A stretch of DNA of 64,000 nt from Podocnemis expansa (lineage: Eukaryota > Chordata > Testudines > Podocnemididae), in the NCBI GenBank assembly GCA_007922195.1, contig ML682005.1:29252373-29316372 (forward strand). The letters are read 5' to 3'. The position numbers and the translations under genes are program-made. This document shows, one piece after another, positions 47,046 through 59,290 of the stretch. Positions within the stretch are counted from its first letter, which is position 1. Each line of letters begins with the position of its first letter. The notes under the pieces are model-generated. The model searched no databases and was not told the DNA's origin. It was given only the letters and a program-made list of their open reading frames with translations.

Positions 47046-48790
47046 ACTTAAAAACTTAAAAATGGCCACACTAGGTCTGATCAGTGGCCTGTCTAGCCCA
47101 GTATCCTATCATCTGCCAGCAATCAGTGGAGGAGGTTTCAGAAGTAATGAATGGAACAGGATAATTATTGAGTGATCTATGCTATCATCCATTTACAGCT
47201 TCTGGCAGTCAGACATTTAGGGACACCTAGACCATGGAGTTACAACACTGATCATCTTGGCTGTTCCGGACCCTTAAACATTTATGTTTTCCCTCTCCAT
47301 ACATTTTTCCAATTCTAATATATCTTTATGAGGTAACTCAAGCAAATCCGCACATAGTATTCAAAGTGTGGGTATTATGATATTTAATGTCTCATTATCT
47401 ATACCTTTCCTATTCATTTCTAACATTTTGTTAGCTTTTTTGACTGCCACTGCACACTGAACAGACTTTTGAGAGATCTATCCATGATGACTCTAAGATC
47501 TGCTTTTTGACTGGTGACAGCTAATATAGACCCCATTATTTTGTATGCATAATTGGGATTTTTTCCAAAATGAATTATTTTGCAGTTATCAACATTTAAG
47601 TTCATCTCCCAATTTGTAGACCAATCAGCAAGTTCTGTGAGATCCCTTTGAAACTCTTCTCAGTCAGCTTTGGATTTAACTGTCTTGAACAATTTTGTGT
47701 CACCTGAAAACTTGGTCACTTCACTTTTAACCCCTTTTTCCAGAACTTCTGAGTATTCTGAATACCACTGGTCCGAGTGCAGATCTTGTGGGAACCCACT
47801 ATTTACTGGTTTCCATTCTGAAAGGTGGCCATTCATTCCTATTGCTTCTTTTATGTCTTTTAACCAGTCACTGATTTATAAGAGCCCCTTCTCACTTATC
47901 CCATGACTATTTACTTTACTAAAGAGGCTAGGTGAGGGTCCTTATCAAAGATTTTCTGAAAGTCTAAGAACACAATCTCACGATTGCCTATATGTTTGTT
48001 GACAGCCTCAAATAATTTTAATAGATTTTGCATGATTTTTCTTCAAAAAAGGTGTGTTGACTCTTCCCAAAAATTTGTACTCATCTCAGAGTCTGATAAT
48101 TCCATACTTTACTATAGTTTCAACCAATTTGTCTGGCACTGAAATAATGTTTATTGGCCTCTAACTCTAATGATCACCTCTTAAGGTTATTTATTTATTT
48201 TGTTAATTGCTGCTGCATTTGCTATCCTCTAGTCATCTGATACAGACAATGATTTAAACAATAAGTTATAAATCAGGGTTAATTGTTCTGCAATTTCAAA
48301 TTTGACTTCCTTCTGAACTCTTGGGTGAACCTCTGGTCCTGGTGACTTATTACTGTATAATTTATTAATTTATTCCAAAACCTGTCTAACTGATTCCTTT
48401 ACCTGGGACAGTTCCTCAGATTTGTCACCTAAAAACAGTGGCTCAAATGTTAGGTGCTGTGTCACAACCTTTGCAGTAAAGAATGTTTCAAAGAATTCAC
48501 TAAGTTTTTCTACAACTTTTCTTTTTAACTTGAATGATCTTTATGTATCTTGATCATCCATGGCCACTGATTGTTTGGCAAGTTTCCTACTTTTGATGTA
48601 CTTTTGTTTGTTTGTTTGTTTGTTTGTTTGTTTGTTTGTTTTGGTCTGCCTAATTATACTTTTACACTTGACTTGCCAGGGTTTATATTCCGTTCTACTT
48701 TCTTGGATTTCGCTTCCAATTTTTGAAAGATGTCTGTTTTGCCTTTAACTGCCTCTTTTAGTTTGTTGTTTAGTCATGTGTTTTGGATTA
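47046..48790 (-). pseudogene. Old CR1/L3-like LINE ORF2 and 3' UTR
   Basis: On the minus strand the sequence reads, through many lesions, as a CR1-group RT. A decayed GVPTRSALGP lies near 47790 (for GVPQGSVLGP). MNLNVDNCKIIHFGKN is at 47605-47560 (for the KFNVDKCKVMH motif), followed by the GSILAVTSQKADLRVIMD region. The 3' UTR (47046-47270) holds the CCTGTCTAGCCCAGTATCC word common in sauropsid CR1-like elements. A (GTTT)n tract at 48604-48642 lies in the 5' part. It is strongly decayed, so older than the copy at 26370. Confidence 0.75.
48604..48642. repeat. (GTTT)n microsatellite
   Basis: About nine GTTT units. Confidence 0.95.
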
Positions 48791-49110
48791 TAGCCATTGT
48801 GCTTACCTGATACATTGTGCCTCTCAGAGCTTGCACTGGTATATGCACCACCCTCTTATGGTATACCTCAAACCCCATATGTTGAATAAAAATATTTCCC
48901 TTTTTGTCTTTTTGTTGGTAATGACAACCACACAACCAAACCCTACCTCCTCCAGTTAAACTAGTATAAGTAGCATGTGTTAACAATTAATCTAGAAATC
49001 ACGGTCTGTTCAATTTTATTTAGGGAAGATGTGTGCATGCAGCATGCAATAGCAAAGGATGAATAATATAATAATTCTAATTCCTTATGTATAAGGTAAT
49101 TGCTTTAAGC

Positions 49111-50413
49111 CAGGGGTGGCAAAATCATTCAATATGGGAGGACCACAATGGAGGATAGAATGTGTTTCTGCACAGGCTCCCCAACCCATGGGCTGCCCTT
49201 TCCCCTCCTCAACTCTGCCGGCTTGGACACCTTCCCTTTTCCCTGCACTGTAGGCAGGAGCATCGCTGGTGCTGGCCACCTGGGGCACATGTCCTGAATC
49301 CCGGCGCCAGTGCCCTGGGTCTTGCGGGGCCTGCCTCTCCTGGTCACCAGCCCAATCAGGCTGGAGATCCGGGGCCCAGCCACCCACGGCCACGGCAGCC
49401 CTGTCCCCAGCTGGGGATCTGGGGTTTGGCTGTGGAAGCCGCTCCTGGCCCCATCCCCAGCTGGGGATCTGGGGCCCAATCACCTGCGGCCGAGGCAGCC
49501 CTGTCCCCAGCTGGGGATCTGGGGCTCAGCCGCCCATGGCTGCGGAGGCCACACCTGGCCCTGGCCCCGTCTCTAGCCAGGGATCCAGGGCTCAGCCGCC
49601 TGCAGCAGCGATGGCCACTCCAGCCCCGTTCCCAGCTGGGGATGTGGGGCCTAGCCGCCCGTGGACACTTCTGGCCCTGTCCCCGGCCAGGGGGTGTGGC
49701 CTGTGGGCTGGGGGCGTGGCCTGTGGGCCAGGGGTAGGGTATGGGCCGGTGGCCTGGGTCCCTCCCCGGGGCAGCGACACCCTTGCCTGTGGGTTCCCCT
49801 TCTCCACATTGGCTCTTGAACTGTCTCCTGCTGAGCAGCTCCCAGACCTACCTTCCCCTTCCCTTTCCACTTCCCCTACTGGGAGGCAATCAGTTTGTCA
49901 CAGGCAGGCTGGGCTCCTGCCTCTCCCCTCCCCACCCACTCACAGTCAGTCATTCAGCATGCTGGCCTTTGGTTCGGCTTAGTCCTGGATGGCTTTTGAT
50001 TGGCTCATTTCCACATAGGCCTCTGTTACTTGTCCTTTCTTATTTGTGATTCATGCAATGTGCTGTCAATCAAATTAGCATACTGACTGACTGACAGTGA
50101 ACAGTTGGCATGGGGGGCCATGCAGGGGCTCTCTAGGAGCCTAGCTGAGCTTGGTGTGGCTGAGACTGGTTGGTTGGAAGACCACAGCAAAGCTGAGCTG
50201 GGATTGGCTGGAGAATTTCCTTTGTTCCCCTCTGTTGTGACTCGGATCGTGTGAGTAAGTCAGAAGCATGCCTAACTCTGCTCTGTTGGCAAGAGGCTGA
50301 CTTTGCTGTTCACAGCTGCTGATGCAGAGAGCTCCCTGGCAGCAGCTTCATGGGCAAGATCAGCACCCTTGGAGGGGCTGATCTGGCCCATGGGCCATAG
50401 CTTTGAAACCCTT
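49111..50413. mobile_element. Long hAT-like element with GC minisatellite
   Basis: It starts CAGGGGTGGCAAAATCATTC, a typical hAT left end, and appears to end near GGCCATAGCTTTGAAACCC. No matching 8-bp duplication was seen, so the right boundary is tentative. Units of CCCCAGCTGGGGATCTGGGG recur near 49405, 49455 and 49505 (period 50 bp), with looser copies to 49640. Frames up to 237 codons here are compositional. Confidence 0.55.
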
Positions 50414-50431
50414 CGTGATCTTGGCTATCCG

Positions 50432-50880
50432 TAGAGCCCTGCACAGATACAAAAATGTGGAACTGCATCAGATCCGCATCCGCTTAGTGATAGCATTGAT
50501 CCAGTCTGAAACCCACATAACACATTCTAACTGCATCCGTAACTGCATCTGCAGCCAAGCTTGAGATCACACTCAGCATTTCAGCCTTTCCCCATATGGG
50601 TGCCACCCACTTTTTGCTTTTCCTGTTTGTGGTTTTCATGCTGTTCTGTCAATCAGATTTCCTGGCCCACCAATGAAATCTCTGATTGACAGCATGGCAT
50701 GCAAACTGCAAACAAGAAAAGAAAGAAGTGGGCAGGAAAATCATGGGGAATGAGCCAATCAAAGGCCAGCAGTGTCTCTCCAAGCCCAAGACTGAGACTC
50801 TGATTGGCTGGCAGGTCACAATCAGAGCTGAACTAGGATTGGCTAGAGCACTTCCTGGTTCTCCTGTGTGCTACTGACAC
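50432..50880. mobile_element. Relative of the GGATATCC-word hAT, plus an inverted repeat
   Basis: It starts TAGAGCCCTGCACAGATAC, the same terminus as the element at 23833-24108, and has GATCCGCATCCGC words. Farther right, GTTTTCATGCTGTTCTGTC (near 50631) and its mirrored GATTGACAGCATGGCATGC (near 50683) form a long imperfect hairpin of about 55-bp arms. Some words (ATTGGCT, CTTCCTGGTTCTCCTGTG) repeat those at 50200. Confidence 0.5.
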
Positions 50881-50883
50881 AGA

Positions 50884-50980
50884 TCAAAAAAAGCAAAGAG
50901 TCACTTAAAGACTAACAGATTTATGTATTGCATGAGCTTTCGTGGGAGAATATCCCACCTCGTCAGATGCTTTGAAGAGG
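50884..50980 (-). mobile_element. Interspersed repeat fragment (as at 6905)
   Basis: It contains CACTTAAAGACTAACAG, TTGCATGAGCTTTCGTGGG and CGTCAGATGCTTTG, the complement of words at 6925-7000. Confidence 0.65.
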
Positions 50981-52319
50981 GAGAACTTACAGAATTGGAT
51001 GAAAATAAATGCAGGTGAGTGTAAGACATGGGATCAGGTCATACTGCAACAGCAAATCAGAGCATTTGTAAAGATTCAAACTTTAGGAAACAGCATACAG
51101 AGGGAGGGTGAAGTGAAATTACCTGCTATAATGTGAAAAGAATTGCATTTATTATTTGGGAGGCTAAGACTTGGCAAAGAGCTAGGAGCTGATTAGGCAG
51201 TAGGAAAGCTCTGGCCTAAACAGGAAGATAAAAAGCAAGATGGGTCTCTGGCAGTAGACTAGAGGGAGCAGAACCCTGAAACTCCAAGAGCATTTCTGGT
51301 CGCAAGCAGTGAATGGGACTGTCACATCTGTAAATAAATAAGCATGTAGTTTGCACTGAAGAGGAGCTGTGGTGAGTCTCTTCGTGTTTACTGAGGAGCA
51401 GAGAAGATGGACAAACAAGGGCACGAGGCTGTGCCCTGTGACATAGTGTAATCAGACCTTTCCCAAGGTGAAGCTTTCTTTTTCTAAATAGTGAAATCAA
51501 CATGTCTATTATGGAGTGCGTTGTGTCAGGAAAACAACATATTCAAACTCTATCACTCTTTTCTATTTCTGTTCATTGTGTAGGATAAAACCCCGGGGAA
51601 TGAGCTTAGGGTAAGAGAACCTCCCACAGAATCCCCTATCAGAGAGGATCCCCCTCCACTTTGTTCTGCCACAGATTGACCCCACAATGAAAAATGTCAC
51701 TGGGCCCACTGGGGAACCTTCTGTATCCTAAGAGAGGCAGTAGAGATTATGGTAACTGTTCCACTACAAAAATTCTACCCCCTGATTGCTCCATTGGTTC
51801 CTGGCAGAACTGAACCATGCTGCCAGGACCTCTTGTTAGCTGCAGCTACACCCAGGTCCCTCTTTAAATGGGGATCCCCACTGCTGAGCTCTTAACTAAG
51901 TTGGATTGATTGTTGTTTCATTTTCCTTTTCAAAGGTTACTACAAGTCAGTTAATTGAAACTGGATTTATTTGGTTTTACAAGAATTAATATAGTATGGT
52001 AATGAGTTTGTGTGTGATTAATCCCAGTCACACTGGAAAGCTGGGATTTCTTTTAGTTTTTACCCAGAAGGTACATCTTTAAATTGCTGCATTATTCATA
52101 CATAATACAAACTGACAAGATTACCAGTTGAAAGAAAAGAAAACAATGGTTGGGATAAACTTGTTTCCCCTTTGGGGAACAGCATTAGTTGTATTATTTC
52201 AAAGGAAAGAGTTAACTTGCTCACTTTTTCTGGCTTTGGCTACTTCCAATACTTGGAGCTGGCATGTGATTCACTAGCTTTCATTGAGTTAATGTGCTAA
52301 AAAGTAGTGGTATAGCTAG
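50981..52319. other. No gene recognised
   Basis: Unique-looking sequence. 51590-51900 is richer in GC but has no recognisable ends or domain. Confidence 0.45.
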
Positions 52320-52412
52320 AACCATCAATGAGTCTTGTGGCACTTAAAGACTAACACATCTATTTATTGCATGAGCCTTCATGAGAGAAAATACCACTCA
52401 TCAGACTAGGAT
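52320..52412 (-). mobile_element. Interspersed repeat fragment (as at 6905)
   Basis: It contains GTGGCACTTAAAGACTAACA and TTGCATGAGCCTTCATG, followed by CACTCATCAGAC. Confidence 0.65.
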
Positions 52413-53397
52413 AGAATGGGCAAAAGCAAGTGGTGACACAGAGTAGCTGTGCAAAGTATACACACGTGGTTTAGATGGGCTTGTATGCAGCATGGCAAGC
52501 TTGTGCCACTGCTCACAGCTGCCTGAGCTACACTGTTGTTTTAATTACATTATCTCATTGAAAGCTATCATACTCTTTTGCTGGAAATCCCACCCCCAGC
52601 TCTAAGTTTAGACATATACTGAGGTAATTAGCAGAGGTGGGAGTAAGAAGTTGTAAGTTCCGCAGAAGTTGAAAGAAGCCATAGAACAGTGTTTAAAGAG
52701 TGAGCGTTATCTTAGATTTCATTTTCTGATTTTCCCAATAGAGTCACCTCTATCACCTCTTCCTCATTGCTGCTTTGCAAGAAAGGACAGATGTGGCTTG
52801 CGTAGCTACCTCCAGGAGAGGGTTCACAGCACCTCTCTCCAGAGCAGAATTAGGCACCTAACTTTCATTGAGGTGCCAGGCTTAGCTCATGCCTATCCCC
52901 TCAGTGTCTGTTATTGGCTAGCCTAGACAACTCCTTAGTGAGTGTACTGGCTTTTGTGAACCCCATTCTTAGGTGCCTTTTTCACTGCATGCACTATAGA
53001 GAGAACCTGGGTACCTAATTCATGGCTGTTGGTTCCAAAGGGAGCAGAGCACCTGACAGCTAAATGTTGCAACTCTGAGTTTAAGTTCCTTTTGCAGATA
53101 TATCCTACCATGATAAAGGGGATTTGAGATTCAGAATCTTGGTTCACCACAGTAATAACAATTAATGGGAATATTTTCATGAATGGATTTTTTTTGTCCT
53201 GATGGGGTTCAGTGCATTATAAATGACTTACCATTTTCCAAAATTTACCACAAACATGTATTTAGACTAGATTTCACATACCACTGAGTGATAGCAGTTG
53301 TTAAATGCTGTCAGTTGAACAATATGGGCCAAATGTTCACATGGTGTAATTTTGGTCTAGCTTCTTGATTTCAATACAGCCTATGCTGTTTTATAAT
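52413..53397. other. No gene recognised
   Basis: Unique-looking sequence with short domain-less frames only. Confidence 0.5.
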
Positions 53398-53908
53398 AAT
53401 TGGCTATGTTCACATGATGCTTTTAAATCGAAACAATGACCATTGTTTTGATTTAAAAGTTGTCATGTCCGAACGATGTTTCATTATTTCGAAATGACAA
53501 ACCCTGCCATTTCAAAATAATGAACCTTATTTTGAAATAGCAAAACCTAGGCTGAAATTGAAATAGCTGTTATTTCAAAAAAGTTGTTTTGAAATAATGC
53601 CGTTCGGACATGCTATTTTGAAATAACCATTATTTTGATTTAACACTTTTGCCCTTCTTCCCAGGGTGCCTTCCTTTTTCTATATATTGGCTGGCAACAT
53701 GGCCCTCCCAGGGGACCATGTTGCCACGCCTCCCAAGGTACCCCTCTCCTGATTCGAAATAGCAAGTCCTGTCCGGACTTGCTATTTCGATTTGAGGCTT
53801 TTGCTTATTTCAATTTAAGTTAATTTGAAATAACAATTTTATTTTGAATTAACTCATTTTGAATTAACTTATTTCGAAATAAGCATCTACATGTGGACAT
53901 AGCAATTG
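53398..53908. mobile_element. Family-W MITE with short core
   Basis: The element (53403-53903) lies between perfect duplications AATTG. Termini are GCTATGTTCACAT and the complement of GCTATGTCCACAT. Arms have TTATTTCGAAAT and TTTTGAAATAA words. The middle (about 53655-53745) has CTTCCCAGGGTGCC, TCTATATATTGG, CATGTTGCCACGCCTCCC and GGACTTGCTATTTCGATTTG, a core shared with 16446 and 61595. Confidence 0.88.
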
Positions 53909-54815
53909 AGACTCATGAAATAAATGTGCACATAATACCATTGAAATGCATTAACCTTAAAAGTTCCAGAGAGAGATCATCAAAGAAACACACAACACTG
54001 TAAAAAGAAGAAAGGAGCAAACACTTTGCAAAAAGCCCATGTGACATGGGATCTCTAATAATAAAATAATCATTTTCATCACATGTTAAGTGTTTCATGT
54101 TTACAAAAGAGTATATAAACATGAAATATTTATTGCCAATCCAAAGGAGACAAGATCTTGATTTTAAAGATATCATTCTGTTTTCTGTAATTTGAGTGGC
54201 TGGAGTATAACCACATGTATAAACCACTGCTTGCTTCAGAGTCCGCCCCCCCCACAATATTCATGAGCTTGCTACACCATTGGCTAAGAGAGATGTGTCT
54301 TTTAGAACCTCGTGGATTTGGCTCCAGCAGGCCTAGGATTAACCCTCCCTGCCGAAGTCTATATGGGTCAGTGTTACATGTGTAATGCTTACAAAGTGAA
54401 TATGTTGTTGTAGGAGGCAGTATTTTCCTAAGGGAGGAGAGCAGAATACAAACAAAAAGGATGTAAATGATTGGTTTGGAAAAGACTATAAAGATACAAT
54501 TAAAATATAAGGTGAATTCTGTAGTTGGTTTTGCAAAGGACTACAGAAGATTAAGGGAAGGCTGAATAAAGGAGGAAAGTGACAGTGATGACTGGAGGTT
54601 GTTAAAGGACTTTCTGCCACCTAGTGAAGAGAGACAGAAAAAGAAAGAGAGCCATATTCTGCATTAGGCAGAAATCAAGCCAAAAAATGAATGGGAATAT
54701 ATAGTAGCAAAGCTGTAGGAAGCATGTGTGTGGGGTGACTATATTAAATTAGCAACAGCTGGTGAATCATTCCAAGAATAAACCAGATGGAGAAGATGCA
54801 ACTGGGTCATATTGG

Positions 54816-55000
54816 CCACCAGCCAGATGGAGAACCAGCTAGTGTGGCAGCCAGAAGCAGAGGAAACCATGCTAGAAGCAAGACAGCAAGGTCCCAGTCA
54901 GATTAAGAGCTAGCTAGCCCATCAGCAAGGTCATTCCTGGCTTGGGAGCCAGCCAACTAACCACCAGCCAGATGGAGAACCAGCTAATGCAGCAGCCAGC
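54816..55000 (+). repeat. Direct repeat, about 39 bp, spaced 145 bp
   Basis: CCACCAGCCAGATGGAGAAC (54816) recurs at 54961, each followed by CAGCTARTG and a CAGCCAG word. The spacer has further AGCAAGGTC words, suggesting a decayed tandem array. Confidence 0.6.
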
Positions 55001-55204
55001 CTGCTCAGTTCCTCTCTCAGCCAGCCTACTTTGCAAACAGCAAGGTCAAGGGATTTCAAACAGTGAAGAAGCCTGAAATGAAAAAAAAAAAATGGTTATG
55101 CAGCTCTAGACCAAGATGTCTGAAAGTATTTAGGGGTCCAGTTAGCTAAATACAGTATGAGGCCAAAGAGGTGCTGTCGCTGTAGTATTCTGTTTACAGA
55201 AGGG

Positions 55205-55262
55205 AACTGGATATCAGGAGTCCTGAGCTCTTTTGACTACTCTGCCAATGACTTCCCATGCA
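55205..55262 (+). mobile_element. MIR-like fragment
   Basis: ATCAGGAGTCCTGAGCTC then ACTCTGCCAATGACTTCC resembles the MIR middle. Confidence 0.45.
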
Positions 55263-55976
55263 ACTTTTTTTTTTTTAAGGCCCCAATCCGAAGCGTGAAA
55301 TCAGTGTCGCAAAGTATTACGATTATTATTGGTTATTATTAGAATAGCAAAAATAGCTAAAATCTAGAGTTCATTAACAAGAACAGACTGATATAAATAT
55401 TTATCCTTGTTTTAATTCAAAGACAACAGATTCTGATTCTGCTCTCACTTGTTACACATCACAGTAACACAGTAGAGTTACTTTGGTTGTTTTACCCCAA
55501 CACAATAAAGCAGAATAAGGCTGGGGAAAAAAAAATTAAAAGTAAAAACTTTGCATTTTCTTTTTAGAAGAAGTGTTCTCTCTCTATTTAAGTGTGAATA
55601 TTTTTACATATTTCTAAGCTACTAAAAATAAAATCTTGTCTTTATATGCACATGCAGGGATCAATTTAACTTTACCAGTAGCCCTGTGCTCATGGCCAAA
55701 AGTAGAGTTTGCACTCTGTGTCTCACATTGATGAAAATTTTATATGTATGTTTAATCCAAGTTTTGCTTCAAATTATCACTATCACTGATTTGCGTGGGA
55801 TTTCTTCAGAGGGAAATAGTTTATTGGTTTAAAATCTCAAAAATTGTATTATCTTTTACAGAGAAGAGAAATGGGATGGCATCTTTGCCCATCTAAATTC
55901 TGCCTTACAAATATATGTTGGGCCCGATTTGGAAAAATCTCTGCTCTAATCTCAGCCTCTTTGTTTGTTCAAGTAC

Positions 55977-56379
55977 CTTAGGCTATGTCTACCCTGGCAA
56001 GTTAGTCTGGACTAAAGATGCTTAGTCCAGATTAATTTTGCCTAGGGCTACACTAGGCTTTCTCTAGTTCAAACTAAGAAGTTTCTTAGTTCAAACATAG
56101 GAATGCTTAGTTTGAACTTGTTAGTGCCGGTGGTTAGTCCAGACTTAAGCACTTAGTTTGAACTTTAGTTCAAACTAGGCACCACGTGGATACAGACTAA
56201 TGCTTAGTTGGACTTAAGAAGTTCAAACTAAGCCAGATAGTTTGAACTAACTATGTTTTCTTGTTCAAACTAAGCATTAGTTCAAACTAGAATGTGAGGT
56301 TAGTTTAAACTAACCCTGAACTTATTAGTTCGGACTAACAAGTCTGAACTTCCTTTGGCTAGCATAGATAAAGCCATTG
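55977..56379. mobile_element. Family-W MITE, GTTYRAAC/GTCYGGAC-word type
   Basis: The element (55982-56374) has the left terminus GCTATGTCTACCC and a diverged right terminus (complement of GCTTTATCTATGC). The flanks CTTAG and CATTG match poorly. Words are TTAGTTTGAACT, GTTCAAACTAAG, plus TTAGTCTGGACTAA and TTAGTCCAGACTTAA variants. Confidence 0.8.
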
Positions 56380-56384
56380 TCTAT

Positions 56385-56510
56385 TAGCCAGGGGCTGTAC
56401 TGGGACTCAGGTAACCTGGGTTCTGTTCCTCTACCACTGATCTGCTGAGTGATTGTGGACAAATTAATCTGTATTGAAGGATGCTTATCTCACCCAAAGT
56501 TCTCTCCAGT
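56385..56510 (+). mobile_element. MIR-like SINE fragment
   Basis: GTAACCTGGGTTCTGTTCC, TACCACTGATCTGCTGAGTG and ATTGTGGACAAATTAA follow the MIR order (GACCTGGGTTC, CCACTGACCTGCTGTGTGAC, CTTGGGCAAGTC). Confidence 0.6.
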
Positions 56511-56954
56511 TTTCAACCAAGCACTGTTCATACCCTTTTCTCTGAAGCAAAAAATGTTGTTTTAGTGTAAAGATTGCTTTTTGTTTCCACATGTATGTTC
56601 AAACAAACCTTTGATATGCACCTTAAGATATGTTTTTTTTTCTTTCCCCACTGTGTTTTTCTCTTCTTGTTATTTACTTTTCTGAATTTCTTTCTTACCA
56701 TCCTCCAAGTGCATTCAGGCCAGACTCAGAGGAGAAAGAGGGCCAATAGTGAACAAGATAATATTAAACTTACTTGAAAACAGATAGTTGGATAGACATC
56801 TCCTGTTTGACAAAAATCCTGTTCTTCACTTTTCCTGTGACTAATATCATGACATAGACCTTAAGGACGTAGTTTCATGATATGTATACAGAACTCCTTA
56901 CATATATGCCTGTACACATATTTCATAATGATATTTATGAGTGGTGTGACACTG

Positions 56955-57310
56955 GCTTTCATTTCAGACAGGGGTCTTGCTGTCCCAATAACAGGTCCCG
57001 GGCCTTGCCCTCTACTGCACCTTCCTTGACCTCTGAGCCCAGTCTGGCCTTGCATCCCCAGCCAGGTCCTAGATTGGGCTCTTGCTGCTGCTGGCTGGAG
57101 GCCTGGCCCCTGGTCCCCATATAGGATCGGGTCTGGCACCAGATCCCGCTAACGCCAGCAAGCCAGCCTTGGGTCCCTGGCTGAGGTCAGAGCCAGGGTC
57201 AGATCCCACCACCATTTGTGGCCCAGCTTCATGCCTATGGGTGGGCCACTGGCAATGGGACTTGGGGCTTGTGCCCAGCACCAACAATGCCACTGATTTC
57301 AGGTCTCACA
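56955..57310. other. GC-rich block, origin unknown
   Basis: A GC-rich island in AT-rich DNA with overlapping short frames on both strands. It resembles the cores of hAT elements elsewhere in the window, but no termini were found. Confidence 0.4.
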
Positions 57311-59139
57311 TGACATTCTCCGGTGAACTAGAATGTAAAAAACCTGAATCAGGAAATTCCTATGGCTGCTCTCCCCACTCTTGCCAGTTGGCATAAAGAG
57401 ATTTTTGGATCAGAGTTTGATTTTGATATTTATGCTGCATTGCACTGACCTACTAGGGAAATAAGAAAATTCTTCCCGTGTTAAATAATGAAACCTTTTT
57501 GTATTACCACCAAATTCTGATCTAATAGTGTTGGTTCTAAATTTCTATATGCATTTTAATTAAAATTACTCCAACAAATAGTTTATTTAGTAATAGTTAT
57601 AGAATATGCCAAGAGAACTGGATATTTTAATAATCATGCCAACCACATGATATGGTGCTACTGTTAAAGTGAGATATTAGCCCTTTTAATGTCTAATCTC
57701 AATATATATTAAAGTAAAGTAACTTGATCATATAAGGTGCATCCTTTACAGTTGAGTTTATTTTATGGATCATTGAAACTGTTAGAATCAATGGGACAAA
57801 TTCATCCCTGGCATAACTTATTAATTGTCTCTGGTATTACATCAGCGATAAATGTGGCCTAATATGTTATATCTGTGAATGTCTTGTTATTAGTCTATAA
57901 AGAATGTTTATATTTTGATAGCACCTGGAGACTTCAAACAGGAACTGAGGCTTCACTGTGCTGAGTGGTGTATCCTCATAAAAAGAAAAAAATGTTACAT
58001 GACATGGAAAGCTTAAAATTCAAGCCCTTTTATGGGAAAAAAACACTGGAATAGTGGTTGGAATATTCACTTTGAGACTATTAAATGTCCAAAATCTTGA
58101 CATTATCAAGACTATATCAGATCTGCCAAGTTCACTGTAGCAATGACAGAAGACTAATACTGAAGTTCACTATTGGTATTAGTGAGACCGCTTGAAAATA
58201 TTTCTAGGTTCAAAATGGATAAGCACCTGTGCAAAAACCAGCTCATCTGAAATAGTCAATATTTTTGGATCTGAAAAATTAGAATGGAGATTTTACAAGT
58301 ATATGTGTTTTCTTATATGTGTGGGCTCTTTTTTTTGTTGTTTGTTTTGATATGCTACTGATTTTTGGTCTAGCCAGAAATAAGAAGTAAAAGAATAGTG
58401 TTTCTGATGATATTTTGACTTTTGTTTCTACTGATCTACACTCACAAATTGAAGATATACATGAAAATTGAGGATGGGCAGTGGGGTGGGTAGATAAAAA
58501 TATCCTAATTTTTTCAAACTGCAAAATTTAGTTTTAAGTTCTGGGTGAAGGTTTGTATTCAGTTCTTAGACAATCCAAATCATTCACTCGTTTGTACCCA
58601 AAGTAAAAAAGAAAGCAAAAACATTAGAAGCATTCAAATACAAAAGTGTGAGAAGCTAAAATGATGCAATTACACCATAGCTCTGGAAAGATGATTTGTT
58701 TTCCTTATTTTTTTCCTCCTTCAGGACTGAAATAGGACTTGAAGGTTTTCACAAAAGATACTATTATTCAGGTAAACTACTGGCCTCAAGTAATTCAAGT
58801 AATTTGTCATGGGTTTTTTTGATATTTTGTTCTGTCTTTTTCTACTTATAGGTACATACTGTATGTCTTTTTGTTTCAGATGTACATCTCTAGAAAAGTG
58901 TGTTGAGCTCTGTTTCTACATTTTCAGGCAAACAAGTTATATCACTGTACACAGGCACCAGAGCTGCTTTTCCTCATGTCAGGAACCAAACAGAAAGGAA
59001 TCACCTTTTTATAAGCTTTTCTAAGCTCATGTAAAAATCCTTGTGTGTGATCCTACTTATGCTGAAAAACACTTTGAACCCATGACAATCAACCCCTTGA
59101 AATTTTTGCTTAATAGCATATTCTAATAGACAATTTAAT
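57311..59139. other. No gene recognised
   Basis: AT-rich, unique looking. Confidence 0.5.
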
Positions 59140-59290
59140 AGCACTGACATAAACAAAGCAATGGCCATACTGGGTCAGGTAAGTGGTCCATTTAAAACAG
59201 TCTTTGGTCTTCCTTCCACAGTGGCCAGTATCAAGTGCTGCAGAGGAGGGTACAAGAAACCCATTATTAGGTAGTTGTTTCTTCCTAAAC
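59140..59290 (-). mobile_element. CR1-like 3' UTR fragment
   Basis: CCATACTGGGTCAGGTAAG, TGGCCAGTATCAAGTGCT and GCAGAGGAGGGTACAAGAAAC match the 3' UTR type of the LINE at 47046-48790, in the same orientation. Confidence 0.55.

Noticed and set aside
49085..49982. A 237-codon frame and neighbours
   Set aside because: They translate a 50-bp GC minisatellite within a hAT-like element.
55982..56374. A matching 5-bp duplication for this family-W copy
   Set aside because: CTTAG and CATTG agree at only three of five positions, so it is not counted as support for the duplication length.
27..56379. CRISPR-like regularly spaced repeats
   Set aside because: The palindromic words in family W are irregularly spaced, vary in flank and lie within terminal inverted repeats in a vertebrate genome; they are not direct repeats with unique spacers.
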